A DNA stretch of 64,000 bases, taken from contig OENT01000301.1 of NCBI GenBank assembly GCA_900239685.1, positions 1-64,000 of the forward strand, in the 5' to 3' direction. Position 1 is the stretch's first letter. The number at the start of each line of letters is the position of its first letter. The notes beneath the pieces were generated by a model. That model saw only the letters and a list, made by a program, of their open reading frames with translations. It was not told the origin of the DNA and did not search any database. Positions 46,501 to 59,720 of the stretch are shown one piece after another. Made by a program: the position numbers and the translations under genes. The stretch is from Rotaria macrura (taxonomy: Eukaryota > Rotifera > Eurotatoria > Philodinida > Philodinidae).

Positions 46501-49500
46501 GAGATAATATTATTTTTCCTTCTACCATAGTTTTTATCAATAATGTCTGTTCGAGAATAGATAAAAGACCGATATAAAATTCTCTCTTATCGTAGCCGTG
46601 AATTTCCCTCGTGGAGAACTTTTCATATTAATGTTTCATATGGAATTTCGTACGTAATCCTAAAGTACTTAAGTAAGAACTCTTTTTTTGTTACTAAACG
46701 AATTAATTCAAATAAGATACATGCTTTGAACTTAATTTACGCCTCGCCTCGCCCTTCACTGTCTTGACCTTCTCAAAAATCTAAATGTCCCTCAGTGTCT
46801 CTAACGAAGAACTAAAATCAAGGACTGTATCCATCAGATTTATGAATTTTACATGTAAGAAAAGTATTCGTGCTCACTTGATAGTTGCGTATATGAAAAG
46901 AACAACATAGATGTTGGTTTAGCCGAGATACCTTGAAATATTCTTAGCATTTCCTATTACCGGTAGCTTATGCTCACGAAATCATTGAAAATTTTCTTTA
47001 ATCCTTCCGACACTTCATCAATATCATAGTAGCTGAAACAATAAAGCACATTTTAAATAATAATTACCTAGAACAGCTACAAAATGACTTCATTCATGAT
47101 TTTTCTTTCGATTTTTTTTTCTAGTCGAAAAATTCGACATTATCAACTGAAAATAGTTTATTGTCGAAAGGTGAAACATTTTATATCGGTGATTTTGTTT
47201 ATATTGAACCCGATGATGAGAAAAGTGAACCACATATAATATGTATTGAATCATTCGAACATAATGATAATAATGAAGATTATTTTAATGGTTTACAATT
47301 TTATCGTCCAAATGAAACATACCATTTAGCAACAAAAAAATTTCTTCGACAGGAAGTATTTCTAACGCAGACCATCGAACACATTTCTATGAGTAGAATT
47401 CAAGGTTTATGTCATGTTTTATACGTCAAGGATTATTTTAAATATCAACCAATTATCAAAAATCAAACAAATACATCATTGAAATTTCAAGATCTAGATA
47501 ATGATATATATGTATGTGAATCACGTTATAATATAAAAACAAAAATTGTTAAGAAAATCAAGTGGTGGAATTTACCTGAAAATAAACGTGTTAAATTAAT
47601 TCCGAGAGACATTCCTCTTGAACCCATACGTGAACCATTAAATTTAGTCAACGATAATTTATTACATCGACAATCGACAACTGAAAATGATTCAATTAAT
47701 AATGGTATTATTGAAAAATTCAAAGAAACAATACCATATGACAATGTTATTAACGAAAAATTAAATGAAAATCTGGTAGAAAAAACTCAATTTTATGAAC
47801 AAATCGTCATTTCATCGAATTGTTTTTATAAAATTGGAGATTACATTTATATTCAAGATGATAGTAATCAATCACATACACGATCTATAGTACGAATAGA
47901 TAAAATTTGGAAACATAATAAGTAAGTTGACAAACAAAATACGATTATTTCATTCGATAGAAAAACAAGTGATCAAAATAAACATATCGTTTAGCTCTTA
48001 GTCCTTGATTTCCCGACAACTATTATCCGGAAAGAGTTCGTTTCCGTATGTATGACTCGAGAAAATTGTGTCGATTCACAAGCAATGATACGGTGACGAC
48101 TGAATTGCATTTTTCTAGTTTCGGTCTTAAATCATCATAACAGGAGGCTAGATTTCTATTTCTAAGATCTTTTCATTTTCCTAAAACTTACATTTCGGAA
48201 GTAATCCTTATCTTTTGATTTCCACTCTAAGATTCTTTCATAAAGAGAAAAAAGATAATAGAAAATCATTACACAAAAAATACATAGCGCTGAGATCGTT
48301 AATTGTTATTTATTCATTGAGATTCAAACAATGTAGTTTAACAGTTGATCATCTAAATACTTTATACAACTAGAGTAACATTTTAATATTTTGATGGTCT
48401 ATTCATTTTCTATTACCGATTGAGGACAAGAACAATCATGAAGGTTTTCATTTATTATTCACTTTTGATCATGAACTTAGGTCATTCTATGTGAATTTTA
48501 AATGATGATGATGATGTTTTATTCTTAATAGAAATCTTTTAATCTTTTTTTTTTCTTAATTACAGTCCACTTCATAATAAAGAAACATTTTCAAAAAAAT
48601 TCTTTATTTTCATCCTTCTATTCAAGCTTGTTCTACTATAGATTGAAATAAGTTGAGCTTAAATTTTAATATTTTGATTAATTATTGACAAAGAGGATTT
48701 TTGTGCGGATTTTCTAAGCAGTCAAGAAAATGTTTCGTTCAATACAATCAGTGTTTAAGAAGATTCTATTTCTAGGAGATGATCTAAAATATAACAATTG
48801 ATATACAACTCGTTCGTCGTTAAATTTTATGAATGCCCAAGAAATAGCTCATATCAGTTGACGAACGTGGCAAGTACTATGGTAGACTCCTCTATCATCA
48901 AGGACTATCATAGTTACACACACATATGTCTACCGTGGCTATAATAGATAATAAGTAATCAAACGACCATTTCCATTTTGTCAATCAGGCATACTCTTTT
49001 TCATATATATCAGCATACACATATTATTTAATGATTGACATATTTTACTAGAATGTAGTATTTCAACAACTGAAAAAATACATTACTGCATTGCCTATTA
49101 TACATTGTCAGCAGTTTCATCATTTTCTTGCATTTGACTCTCAAGGGAATCCTTCTATGAATATGTTGCGTAAAATTGTTTTGCTTCTTCAAATAATATC
49201 GGTATTTAGAAAATCTCTGCGGAAAAAAAACCTCAGAAATTCTCATGCATCAATCTGTTCATCAGTTTTATATCTCGATTTACTACATAGTCTCGCGTTG
49301 TTCACTCTGATGCAATAGATTGTAAAATAAAAAGAAGTTTTTCAATCGTACGATTACCAACAGAAAAGAAATTCTTACTTCTTGCATGTGTCAAATATTA
49401 AGCTATTTCAAAATCTAGCTTATCATAAGAATTCATCATGTAAAGCATTAATCAACAATATAATTATGTTTGGATTATAACGAATTCTTGCAATTATTAG

Positions 49501-52500
49501 TAGACATATTGCCTGAAGACTATTTTAGTGAGAATAAACAAGGGATCATACGAAGAGATCATTTTCGTTTCTTTTTGTATTTAATTTAACTAATGCACTT
49601 AGACTGGATAGAGGATTATTTCTGGTATATTATATTCCATAATGCGGCGTATTTCTATAATTTATTATGCGTTGCCCTTGGAGATCTTGTGTCTATCATC
49701 TTTCGATGTCTATGAGAATCTATATAGTTTTAGTCCTTTAAAAATATTTCTTTCAAGTACACTTTTATGTTCTTTTAAAGTAATTCATCGTTCTTTTCAA
49801 TTTTTTTCATTTATGGGCATATAATAACTTATTAAAACTTCGCCGAAACATGTGTTTCATGTATACACTATGAACAAGAATATGGGAAAGAATCGAACAA
49901 TATTATGGTTACAAAATCGATCTCTGTTCTAATCGTAAAATAGACATAGAAGTTGCATCGATTAGTTTCTTTTTTATTAACTATGAAAAACCATCCTGAT
50001 TTTGTCTAAAGTATAAACATAATCGATTAAAATCATATTGACTTAGATTACGAAAAATACACGAACTGCCTTCAAAGATGTTGACACAATTTCGAAATAT
50101 TTTCTTTTTTAATATTTTCAGTTCATATAAAATCAATGGTTCAGTTTTTATTCGACCTTCTGATGTCGCCAACAGAGAAAAATTAACAATAACAACAAAA
50201 TCTTCGTATGAACATGAAGTTGTCAAATGTGATGGCTCAAGTAGAGAAGTTTTAGCTGAAAATATTCTCGGAAAGTGTTCAGTACTTTCATTGAAACATT
50301 ACCGTAGCTGTACGTAATAAATATTCTATTTTGTATATAATTATAGTCATTCTATTTCCAGATCGTTTAACTGAAATTCCTGAATGTGATGTTTATATGT
50401 GTGAATCACAGTACATTGCCAATGATCATAGTATTCGACCTTTAATCAAAGGGCTAAAAGTAACAATATATTTCTGTCAACCAAAAACGATATATTTTTC
50501 ATAATTTGAATATTGCCTTTCTCTAGAGATCCTCATTATCATTGAAAGCATTTGTCGATGAAATCTGGACGTTTCGTAAAGAACTTCTGCTTAAACAAGT
50601 AATGAACATGGCCTTTTTTTTTCTCTTCTTTTTCTGATCTTTCTTTTCTCCTTTCTCTTTCTTCTTCTTGTAACACATATACGTCAAGCATAGCGACGGA
50701 GAGACGAACACGGTCCCCCCATCGATTTGTTCCCCTAAATCATAGCCAGTCGTCGTCCGCGTCAAATATCTTTCTTCTTCTTCGTCTTTTTCTTTCTTTT
50801 CTCTTTTTCAATATTTTTCTTCTCCCTTTCCTCTGTTTCTCTTTTCTATTTCTACCCTTCCGAACGCGAGCGTTCGCGCGCGTTGGCTTGCGCTCGAGTA
50901 ACAAAATAGGGCGAGCGTGCGTATGCATTGCCGTTTATTCTGTTTCCTTTCGACGTAGTCGTTTACTGAAAAAAGAATAACACGGCGGGCAAATGTGAAC
51001 ATATAGAAAAGAGAAAAGCAATACACAAAGTTAACTTTTCTTTTTCTTCGTCCTGCTGTTAGTTATATCGACAACTGCACGGTACCAACGTTGTTACTGC
51101 TTATCGACAAAATTATTGTCGTTCGAATTAACGTATAGATATTATTATATCGTGTGTGCGCGTAAAGCGGGATCCGAACGCGCGCAACAGAACAGAACTG
51201 TCGACGACGGCTTCCGTCTGTTCGTCGTCGTTTGTTTTGAAAAATCAGCATTCTGGAGATAAAACCAAAGGTAATGCGCGCGACGCGTGCGTTTGTGCGT
51301 GTGTGTGTGTACTGGACGCAATGGGATGCGTTATTGTCCCTTTTCATTCGTCGTTCGTCTGCCCCATGTTTTCTTTTTTCCTCCCTTTTTTGTTCTTTCT
51401 TGTTCCTCGTGCTGCTCTTCTATTCAGGGCTTGTCAGACAAAAAAACTGAGCAAGAATGGTGCTAGTGTAAACATTTTCATATCTTAGTTGGTTAAAGTC
51501 AAAAAAACATAATACACAAGAAAACAACATTCGCGATGAGAAACATGTCGAGATATAGACTTCACGAAAAAAAGAAGTCGGAATCCTCAGATATAAGAAG
51601 AACATTGAGTTAGATTAAAATCTTCGAATAAGAGAAAGACAGTCATATCTTGTAATTCATTTATAATTGAGAAATTCAATTCTTTAGGAAACTCCTGGTG
51701 GCCCGTTCAAATTGATCGACGATGGCTCATTTATGGACGTGGATGATCAAACAAATAGCAATCATGCTAGCAACGTCGATGGAGATGAGCATCAATCGAA
51801 TCATTTGAACTTTGATACGGCCAACAGCACTACTAATAGCACTACGAATAATAATCTGAATTCCTCATCAGTACAAAATCGAAGTAGTAATAGTCGAGTA
51901 TGTAAATTTTCTCATTAGGACAGAAAAGCTGAAGAAAAGAAACATGTTTTTTTTTGTAACCTTTCAATAGAAAAGTAATCGGCGTGGATCATCAGCTCGT
52001 GCACCTTGTGGATACCTTGTATTTGCGAGTGAATCACGAAAACGTCTTATTAAAGATAATCCGGGCATTCCATTCGGTGAAATGAGTCGAATGATTGGTG
52101 ATCAGGTACTGACAAAGACTCAAACAATGCAATCTAATCTGCCTATTAAATATTGTTTTCGTTTTTCGTCTAGTGGCGACGATTGACCGCAAGTGAACGT
52201 GATAAATTTGAAGAAAAAGCGCGTGAACGAGCAAGAGAACAAGAGGTAAACAGGCAACATAACTATGACAGACAAACAGATAACATATATATATATATAT
52301 ATATAAACGTGAAAAACATTATATTATAGGTTAGTAGTGCAATACCACAACCAGCAACAACAACTCAACCAACGGCAAGCACAACAACCACAACATCAAC
52401 ATCAACAAATTTCGACTCACATAATATGCCAGTTATAAATTCACAACGAATGGTAAATGGTGCTGTTACGGTCAATGGACATTACCAAACAAATTCCAAT

Positions 52501-53020
52501 TTGTCAAGTAAATCTATTTACAAAAGTTTTAAATCTAAATCTCATTTAGAAAAAAACCTAACTGTATTTTTAGATGTCCATTCAATGAATGGAAGTATGC
52601 AAACGATGCCAAAGCCGCCGGCAGCTGCAATCGTAACATGTCCACCACGAACACAGCGTCTTGTTCATTCAGAAGCTTATTTAAGGTAATGAAAGAAAAA
52701 GCTCGAATTATGGTTTTCTTTTTGAAATTAAATGTTAACATTGATTTTAAACGAAAACATGCTACCGATTTAGATATATTGAAAATCTTAAGCCTGATAA
52801 TCAATTTATATCTGATTGGCCAAAACAATTGAAAGCATCCATGAATAATGTATCGAATTCCAATAATGGAAATAATACTACGCGAACATTACCATCGAAT
52901 TGGTTATTAAATGGTAGTCCCGGTCTTTACAATAATGTTCATGAAGCTTTATGGTCGATGAGAGATAATATGTGGTCAGACGTGATTCGAATTCGAAATG
53001 TACTTTCAGATGAATGGTAA
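40512..53020 (+). CDS. PBRM1: Polybromo-1, PBAF chromatin-remodelling subunit
   Basis: Twenty-nine in-phase exons give 1,643 residues (about 1,690 in human). Starts/ends: 40512-40619, 40680-40777, 40840-40987, 41055-41153, 41232-41471, 41535-41702, 42386-42769, 42838-42936, 43429-43530, 43591-43677, 43745-43831, 43897-44025, 44090-44298, 44372-44660, 45299-45433, 45501-45565, 45628-45676, 45736-45822, 45872-46111, 47125-47921, 50122-50309, 50362-50459, 50527-50598, 51688-51897, 51971-52105, 52174-52245, 52330-52507, 52574-52685 and 52774-53020. Six bromodomains (the first five with a YPDYY-type motif before the acetyl-lysine pocket) occupy residues about 40-900. BAH1 (YIGDFVYIEP, FYRPNETYHLATKKF) is near 955-1075, BAH2 near 1168-1325, the HMG box (PCGYLVFASESRKRLIKDNP) near 1400-1465, and a conserved C-terminal block (QRLVHSEAYLRYIENL) follows. 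PBRM1 targets PBAF to acetylated nucleosomes. Poly-Asn from an AAT microsatellite (about 46031) lies in a linker. An acceptor-like TATATAG abuts the ATG. Confidence 0.95.
50640..51360. other. CpG-rich, pyrimidine-flanked patch in a polybromo intron
   Basis: Inside the intron between exons 23 and 24, base use changes sharply: CGAACGCGAGCGTTCGCGCG near 50870, CGAACGCGCGCAAC near 51176 and GCGCGACGCGTGCG near 51278, bordered by C/T-rich tracts (50620-50850 and 51370-51420). Open frames on both strands here follow composition. It could be a CpG-rich internal promoter or an inserted sequence; no TATA box or gene can be tied to it. Confidence 0.5.
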
Positions 53021-56000
53021 ATTGAGAAACGATCTTGTTCTTTTCTGTTTTTCTCTATCTTTCTTTGTGTTTTCTTCTTTGAAATAAACAACAAAATAAT
53101 TGTTTATTACAGTAAAGATTTATATATGACGCATTGTTGTAGAATATAGTCCATTGTCCTATTGTTTTGTTTGTTTCTTTTTCTTTATGTCAATTTCGTC
53201 TACTCGTGTCTTTATGTGTTCACTATTTTCTTTTGTGATTTAAGACACAAGAATTAAAAACAAAAAATAACACATCATCAATTCATTTTTTTTCTCTCAC
53301 CGTGATAAATAATGGAATATCTTGCGTTTTTTGTATGTGTGCTTTTTTTTAATGTACAGAGAGCATTATATTAAAAACTGGAAACATATGATTGAAAAAA
53401 ATAAACAATGAACCATAGAGCAATAAAAAGAGATTTCATAGATATTCAAGCGTAAAGTCAACATGATTTGTTTGTTTTCTAATCCCTCGATATCTTTACT
53501 TGTGTATTTTGAGAATATGTCGACGAGTTGAAATACGTCGTCCGGTAAAATTTCCACAGTTGAAATCGATTTCAAAATTCAAAAGCTTTCAACAAATAGA
53601 CTCATAGCAAAGAATATACAATGAGTAATTCAATTAAAAACATTGCATGACAAACTTCTTTTCGACGAAGTTGCGTTTTCTTCAAAGAAAAACAATATCT
53701 ATTTTCATTAAAAAGAAAACAAAAAACGACAGGAAACTTTGATTTTCTGCTCCGTAATCTTTCAGCGAGATCTCGACCTTGAGCGTCTGGAAAAAAATTT
53801 ATATTGAAAATTTAACGACAGATACTGTCTGCCATGTAAAATTCGATGCTAATAAAACGAAACTGCAAGATCATCAGAAGAAGACAGATGCTTGAAAAAT
53901 ATTGATCTACTAGAAAGAACCATTCCGATCATCAGATACAATTGGATTTTGTAAGTTTTTTTTTACAACCAGAAAAATTCTATCGGAGCTTTGGAGGCGG
54001 AGTCATATTCGGATCTCAGGTGTTAGGTGTTATCGAATCCTGCTGTACGAGTTCGATAGAATTTCGTTCAAGCTTTTGACCCACCTGAAATAATGTTACT
54101 CAGTACTAATTATTACCCAATTAATAACACAAGTTTCATTCGTCGGATATGTTTGCAGACTCGTCTCCCACAATTCGATCACGTATCGGATTCATTCACA
54201 TGGGTGAGTACAGAAGCACTGATCAATCTAAATTACAAACGTCTCACACAGAAGAATAACTGTAGAAACTTCTGATAGAACTCCAGTTCTTTTTTCAAAG
54301 AATACCGAGTGCTTCAATCAAAGATATCTTTTTCAAGGATCAGAAAATTACGCACGCCATTGCAATACATCATTTGTACTTCGAAAGATGACCGAAAAAA
54401 TAGCAGCAGAGACTACTGCCAATATAAGAGACATTCAACTTAATAACAACAGTCTTGAGAAAGGTTGTCAGCAAACACATAATAATGTCGTTCTATAGAT
54501 AATAAAATGTTATCAATTGATATGAAAGTCTTTACTTGTTTTAATTTGATTAAAGTACGCTCGTTAGGAACATACAAATGTTGAAAATGAAAGTATAGTA
54601 ATGTTCGATATCATTAATACATTTGAAACAGTCGAACCAACAATCTTCATTACTAGTGTTCTAAAGTTCATTAAGAATATTAAGATCAGAACTACAAATA
54701 TGAATGTAACTTTGAAAATAAAAAGAAGTTTTAATCGGTTCTGCTGTATTCTTTTTTAATCAACATTGAGATTAAAAAATATACGTTGCTATGTTGTGTT
54801 CATCATTCTTACATCCTTTTTCAAGAACCCTTAAGTACAGAATAAGTCTTTTTCCTAACGAAAGAGAAGTTCAGAAAAAAAGCATTACTAGCAGACAGTA
54901 GACGCTGCACTTTGACAGTATTTCCGATTTAGCTGATGCAACATGCCATGTGTGAAACGATCAATATTATTTTTATTTACTTTAATGTTTCATTTTATTA
55001 TAAATATTTTCGCGACGAAAAGAAAAATCGAAGGGAAATCTGTTTCTAGATTCAAATAACCACTAGCTGATGCTTATATACGCATTTTAAAATGATATTC
55101 TTTATAAAAAAAAAGAGGATCGTGAACATGTTGGTATCTGTTCTGTGGCTGCTTAATTCGTAAACCAGATTTTGAATTGTCTATTTGGATAGCGACCAGT
55201 AATTTGAAAATAATAATCAAACAGTAATCTTGTCCTTTGACGTCCTTATCAACAAACAGGCATATTACATCTGTAGCTAAAGGTATCTATAAACGATGAA
55301 TCTCATAGCTTACTATTTTTTGTTGTAGCAAAACTATTGTCATACTTCTTTTTGACTCTACGACACAAAGACAAAAAAACTATGAAAATATATGTAATAG
55401 AAAAAAAAGCTATAAGCTCAATTGTTAGTAAATCTTTTAATGAGCGTGCTACTGAATTGTTCGTTTTCATGTGAGGTTTTTCGTTGAAATATAGTTTGTT
55501 CAAAATTGACTTCACAAGGAAAAGAAAACACTATCAACAATGGTTATCAATTCGATAGCTATGAGGTTTGTGTAGATACATTGGCATATAATTGATGAGC
55601 TGTTCGATGAGCTGCTTTCATGAGAAGTGATAGATAAGATGCCATATGATTATAGAATCCATTATAAAAATTGCTTATTTTCGATGATGATAATGATGTT
55701 TTCATACTAAAGAAAGCTGAGAAGGAAGACAAATCCCATTTATTTGAAGCTTTTCGTGATTAAGTTGATGTGATTGTGATGTATGAATGGTCTCTATTGA
55801 ATTTAATGATTAACTATGACACATCGATAACTAATAAAGCTGAGAGTTTTGCAAAAAATAAAATCTATCGTAACATCTTGCTAACCGACCATAGAGATTA
55901 ACCGTTTGTCGACGAGGGTGTGTGTGTGTAGGTATTGATGTCGTGTAAAATAGTTGTTTCATCAATATTCCTGCAATCAATGTGAGAGTGGGTGTGCACG

Positions 56001-59000
56001 TGTGTAGGCGCCTGTAGTGGATTAATCAGATTTTCAGGTTGTAGTGACTGCAGCCCCGGAAACTTTTAAGGCCAATTGAAAAAAGTGTGAATTTCTTTTA
56101 CCTCTCTGAGTGGACCTTTTAAAAATGTTCTAAAGACTCAAACAGGTCTACTATTTTCATTATGGCTTGCCTGTCAGTTTCGTTCGTCTACCTATCACGG
56201 CCTGTTCACACTTTTATATGCTAATATTTTGATGATGTTTGAATGGAAATAGCACGATATTTTGATAAAAAAATGAAGAAAATATTATATATGGAAATGA
56301 GAATACTAGTCAGTGTTTATTGATTTAGTACACTAGATACTGGGAGAGAATATATTAGAGAAAAACACTAACATTTATAGAGATGACTATTTTGTATTAA
56401 GAAAATTTTGATTAAATGTGACAAGTTAGGGGATTAGAACGTATTAAGAACAGACATTTTATGAGGATATGTGTATAAGATTATGAATACTGAGAATTAG
56501 TGCGGTACGTACACAATTTAATAACAAGAATGCTGCTGAAAAAATTAATCAAAAAATGAAGTTAAAATTGATTCAAAAAAAAGATTAAAAATCAAAAACA
56601 ATTGGAACCCAGTAATTGATGAGGAATCGACCGTAATCAAAAACACTCTCATTCGATCTATTATGGTCAATAATTTCAATTATAATCATATTTGCACATA
56701 TTTCTAATCAGTCATAACTACAATCAATTAGAAAAATCAATAGAAATCTTTTATTTTTAATTTTGATGAACTCCAGATTCATTAACAATCGACCTCAATC
56801 TAAACCATTGCATATTTTTCTTGTATGAGCAGTAAATTAGCTGATGGAATATATAAAGTTCCATAAATAAATGATACATGAAAAGTATCGTGATAGCATA
56901 TTTTTGAGTATGATTTCTTTCAGTCGACACAGAAAATGCTCACTTTCCATCTTCCGCTATCAAGTGTACTAGACAATATTTTTTTAAAGTATGCTTCTTG
57001 CCAAAAAAATGAAGTTTTCTTTTGAAAATCGAGAAAAACATGGTAGCCAGGTGGCGTCTCTATTTTACGCAGCCTACTGTATCCTATAAGATCTTTACCT
57101 GGCCTATGACAAGCTTGAAAATCATTGCCTGCATTTATCTCACACAGCCTCGACAACTTGTTTCGACTTGTGTTTTGGTGATCTTTTACTGCTTCTTCAC
57201 TAGAAATGATTAGATGTTGAAATGAAGTAACGAAACAAGAAGTAGCAATGTAAAGTCAAAGTAGATATGCATAAGATAACTGTTGCATCTCTTTCATATG
57301 AAACTAGTCGCAAATCTATCCACAAGTAGACTACGCCTCGCCGACTATTGTACTGAAGAAATTTCAATCGTGAAAATTTCATTATTGACCTGATAAATGT
57401 TGATGAATAACTCACATCGTTTATAGATAAAGAAGAATAGAACACAATTTGTTCTTGTTTTTTTTCTAGACTGTTATTGGTCAAGAACGACATGTAAATC
57501 GTGTGTGATCGATAAAAACGTCACTAGAAAAAATTGCAGCAACATTAAATGATAGCCAAAACAGAAATATTTCTGGATGGGCTAAGCCCCTCTATTGGTT
57601 GCGCCACTATTCCGAAACCTGGATCTGGTGGGTAAACTATCTCGCGATTCGATCCACTGGGTGGTTCAGAACATTTCGAAGGTAAGCAATGGGCAGAGTT
57701 CGTCGAGTTTAACTTGAAACCATTCGTACTTTTTGGAACCAACAAGCAAAATGAATGGCGACAGGTTTTACGTTCTTTTTTTCGTATTTTGACGAGTGTC
57801 TTTTTGTGTTAAAATTAGGTTTTCATTAGGATGGAAGGAGTGTTTTCGGAAATAAACTAGTGCAATAGATATAGCTCGTAGAAATCTAGTTCAAATCAGC
57901 CCTAGAGCGATTATTTCTTGGAAATAATCGACTTCTGACCTTAGTTATCCTACGTATATATTCAGCTTCTTCAGATAGAATGCGAAATTCTGCTACTCAA
58001 TTTGAAATCAATGTAATTATAGTCTCAACTATTAATTATAACGGACGGCCAGGAATAAATGAAAGTCTCAGCATTTCATGAATACCTCACTCACTTTTTC
58101 ATTGTACAGGGTTGAATTTTTCTTTAAAATTTATGCTATTTAATTTTCTGTTGCGAAACGTATATTAAAAGTTTCTCTGAAGATAGATAAACAGAAAACT
58201 TTAGAACAATACGAAACACCTACAAAACGTCTAACTTTCACAACCGTTGTAAAGATAAAATAGAGAACATTTTTGACACTATCGTACTCAATGAAACAGA
58301 ATGGAATATGTTTTTTAGAACATTGAAGTTTACTCTTTCTGACGACGTCGCTCAAAATTCGTTGAAATTATTCTGATTCTATTCAAAATGCTTTAAATCT
58401 GATGTTTTTTGTCACCTGCATTGAGGAAGCGAATGTTCGGTCAACTTTACTGTCTGAATCTGATAAGACAGTCATTTTCCATCAAAATAAAAAATATCGG
58501 AACTCAAAAGACGCTACTTTTGTGTACTTATACCTATTTCCTCAGGAGTTTTGAAATTGCAAATTGAAACAACTAAGTCGTATATGTGTCGCAAGGATGA
58601 GCACGTCAATTTTCAAGTTATAAAAAAGTACCTATACAACTTTTCAAGGACCTAAAAATTTTGATTATTTTTTATCTGTATCGTAACTAGTCGATGAATA
58701 AATGTGCAAAAACCGGTTTTTCATCGTTGGTAGTTGACCTTTTCATAGATCTTCAGTACTATTTAAAACGTTTTTTCATATCTATCTTCAGAAAAATTTT
58801 TGACATGCATCTTGCCAAGATTTGAGTGGCGAATCTTTTTGATAAAAATTCAATTTTGTACACTGAAAATTAAGCGAGATATTAACGAAATATTGAGACA
58901 AACACTTATTCTGGGCCACCCATTACATTTTAGTAGAAATAATAAATTTGGCATTCTTTATTTTTGCCTTTTCTAACATCAGCTATTTAATGATTGATTT

Positions 59001-59105
59001 GTTTTCCATGTTTAAGATGACTTCACCGAAAACTAGATTATTGACTAACAAAATCTGCTACTGGTTATTGCACTAATTATCTCTTCACGAGTAGAGCATG
59101 TCGGT
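53021..59105. other. Intergenic, no gene recognised
   Basis: AATAAA near 53081 may end the polybromo transcript. About 6 kb of AT-rich sequence follows with no exon I can support. A short minus-strand frame at about 57545-57745 has less AT-biased sequence but no recognisable domain. Confidence 0.5.
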
Positions 59106-59720
59106 TTGTCTCTAGTCGATGCTGAATTGTCAAACTATGGTGTTCTTTATCAAGCCAGTGAGAACGCACATGGTGGTGTGCTGGCGTTGATTCGTAAAGA
59201 TATTCATGCTATAAGAATTACCTGTTTTCTGCTGAACATTTTTGAAATCGACATCCTCTTGAGTGAAACTATCAGACTGACTGCAATGCATGCTCCAGCG
59301 AGCAAAATTATCAATCGTTGTATGATCATGGGGAACTTTAATATTGATATCGAACGGGATGGTGACAAAGCTGATCGATTGCTCGAATGTGTGAACTCTT
59401 GTCCAATCAGGCCGGTGATTTCTGATTTAAATACAACAATTCGTTCGGACCGTGTTATAGATGATGCCGTCACCAAGGATATAGATTTGATGATACAAAC
59501 GTACGAAGGTGACACTAGCAGTGATCATAAATACTTATTAGGTGCATTTACAGATGATGGTGCTCCTAAAAATCTAGGATCTCGAACAATGCGACCGGTC
59601 TTTTCGTTATTCTTATTTTATGCATTTGAATATTGGCAAACAAAGGAATGGAATACTCAATCATCGAAAACTACATACGAATTGTTTATTTCGTTTCTTG
59701 CATCACTAGTAGCTGCTTAA
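59106..59720 (+). mobile_element. LINE-type endonuclease (EEP domain) fragment
   Basis: About 204 codons of open frame resemble the apurinic-like endonuclease of non-LTR retrotransposons. GGVLALIRKDI is followed by a DILLSETIRLTAMHAPAS strand with the HAP motif. MIMGNFNID sits at the GDFN catalytic position, and SSDHKYLL provides the SDH catalytic Asp-His. The N-terminal Asn/Glu region and any reverse transcriptase are absent on both sides, so this is a truncated copy. The catalytic D of GDFN reads N, consistent with decay. The frame has no clear ATG. It could instead be a remnant of a cellular EEP nuclease, but the MHAP and GNFN blocks favour a LINE origin. Confidence 0.65.

Noticed and set aside
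51063-51488. Open frames on both strands in the polybromo intron
   Set aside because: They lie in the CpG-rich patch with low-complexity borders; no domain, and the surrounding exons splice across.
57545-57745. Minus-strand frame and a tRNA-like stretch (GATTCGATCC)
   Set aside because: No cloverleaf or A box could be formed, and the protein shows no domain; left uncalled.
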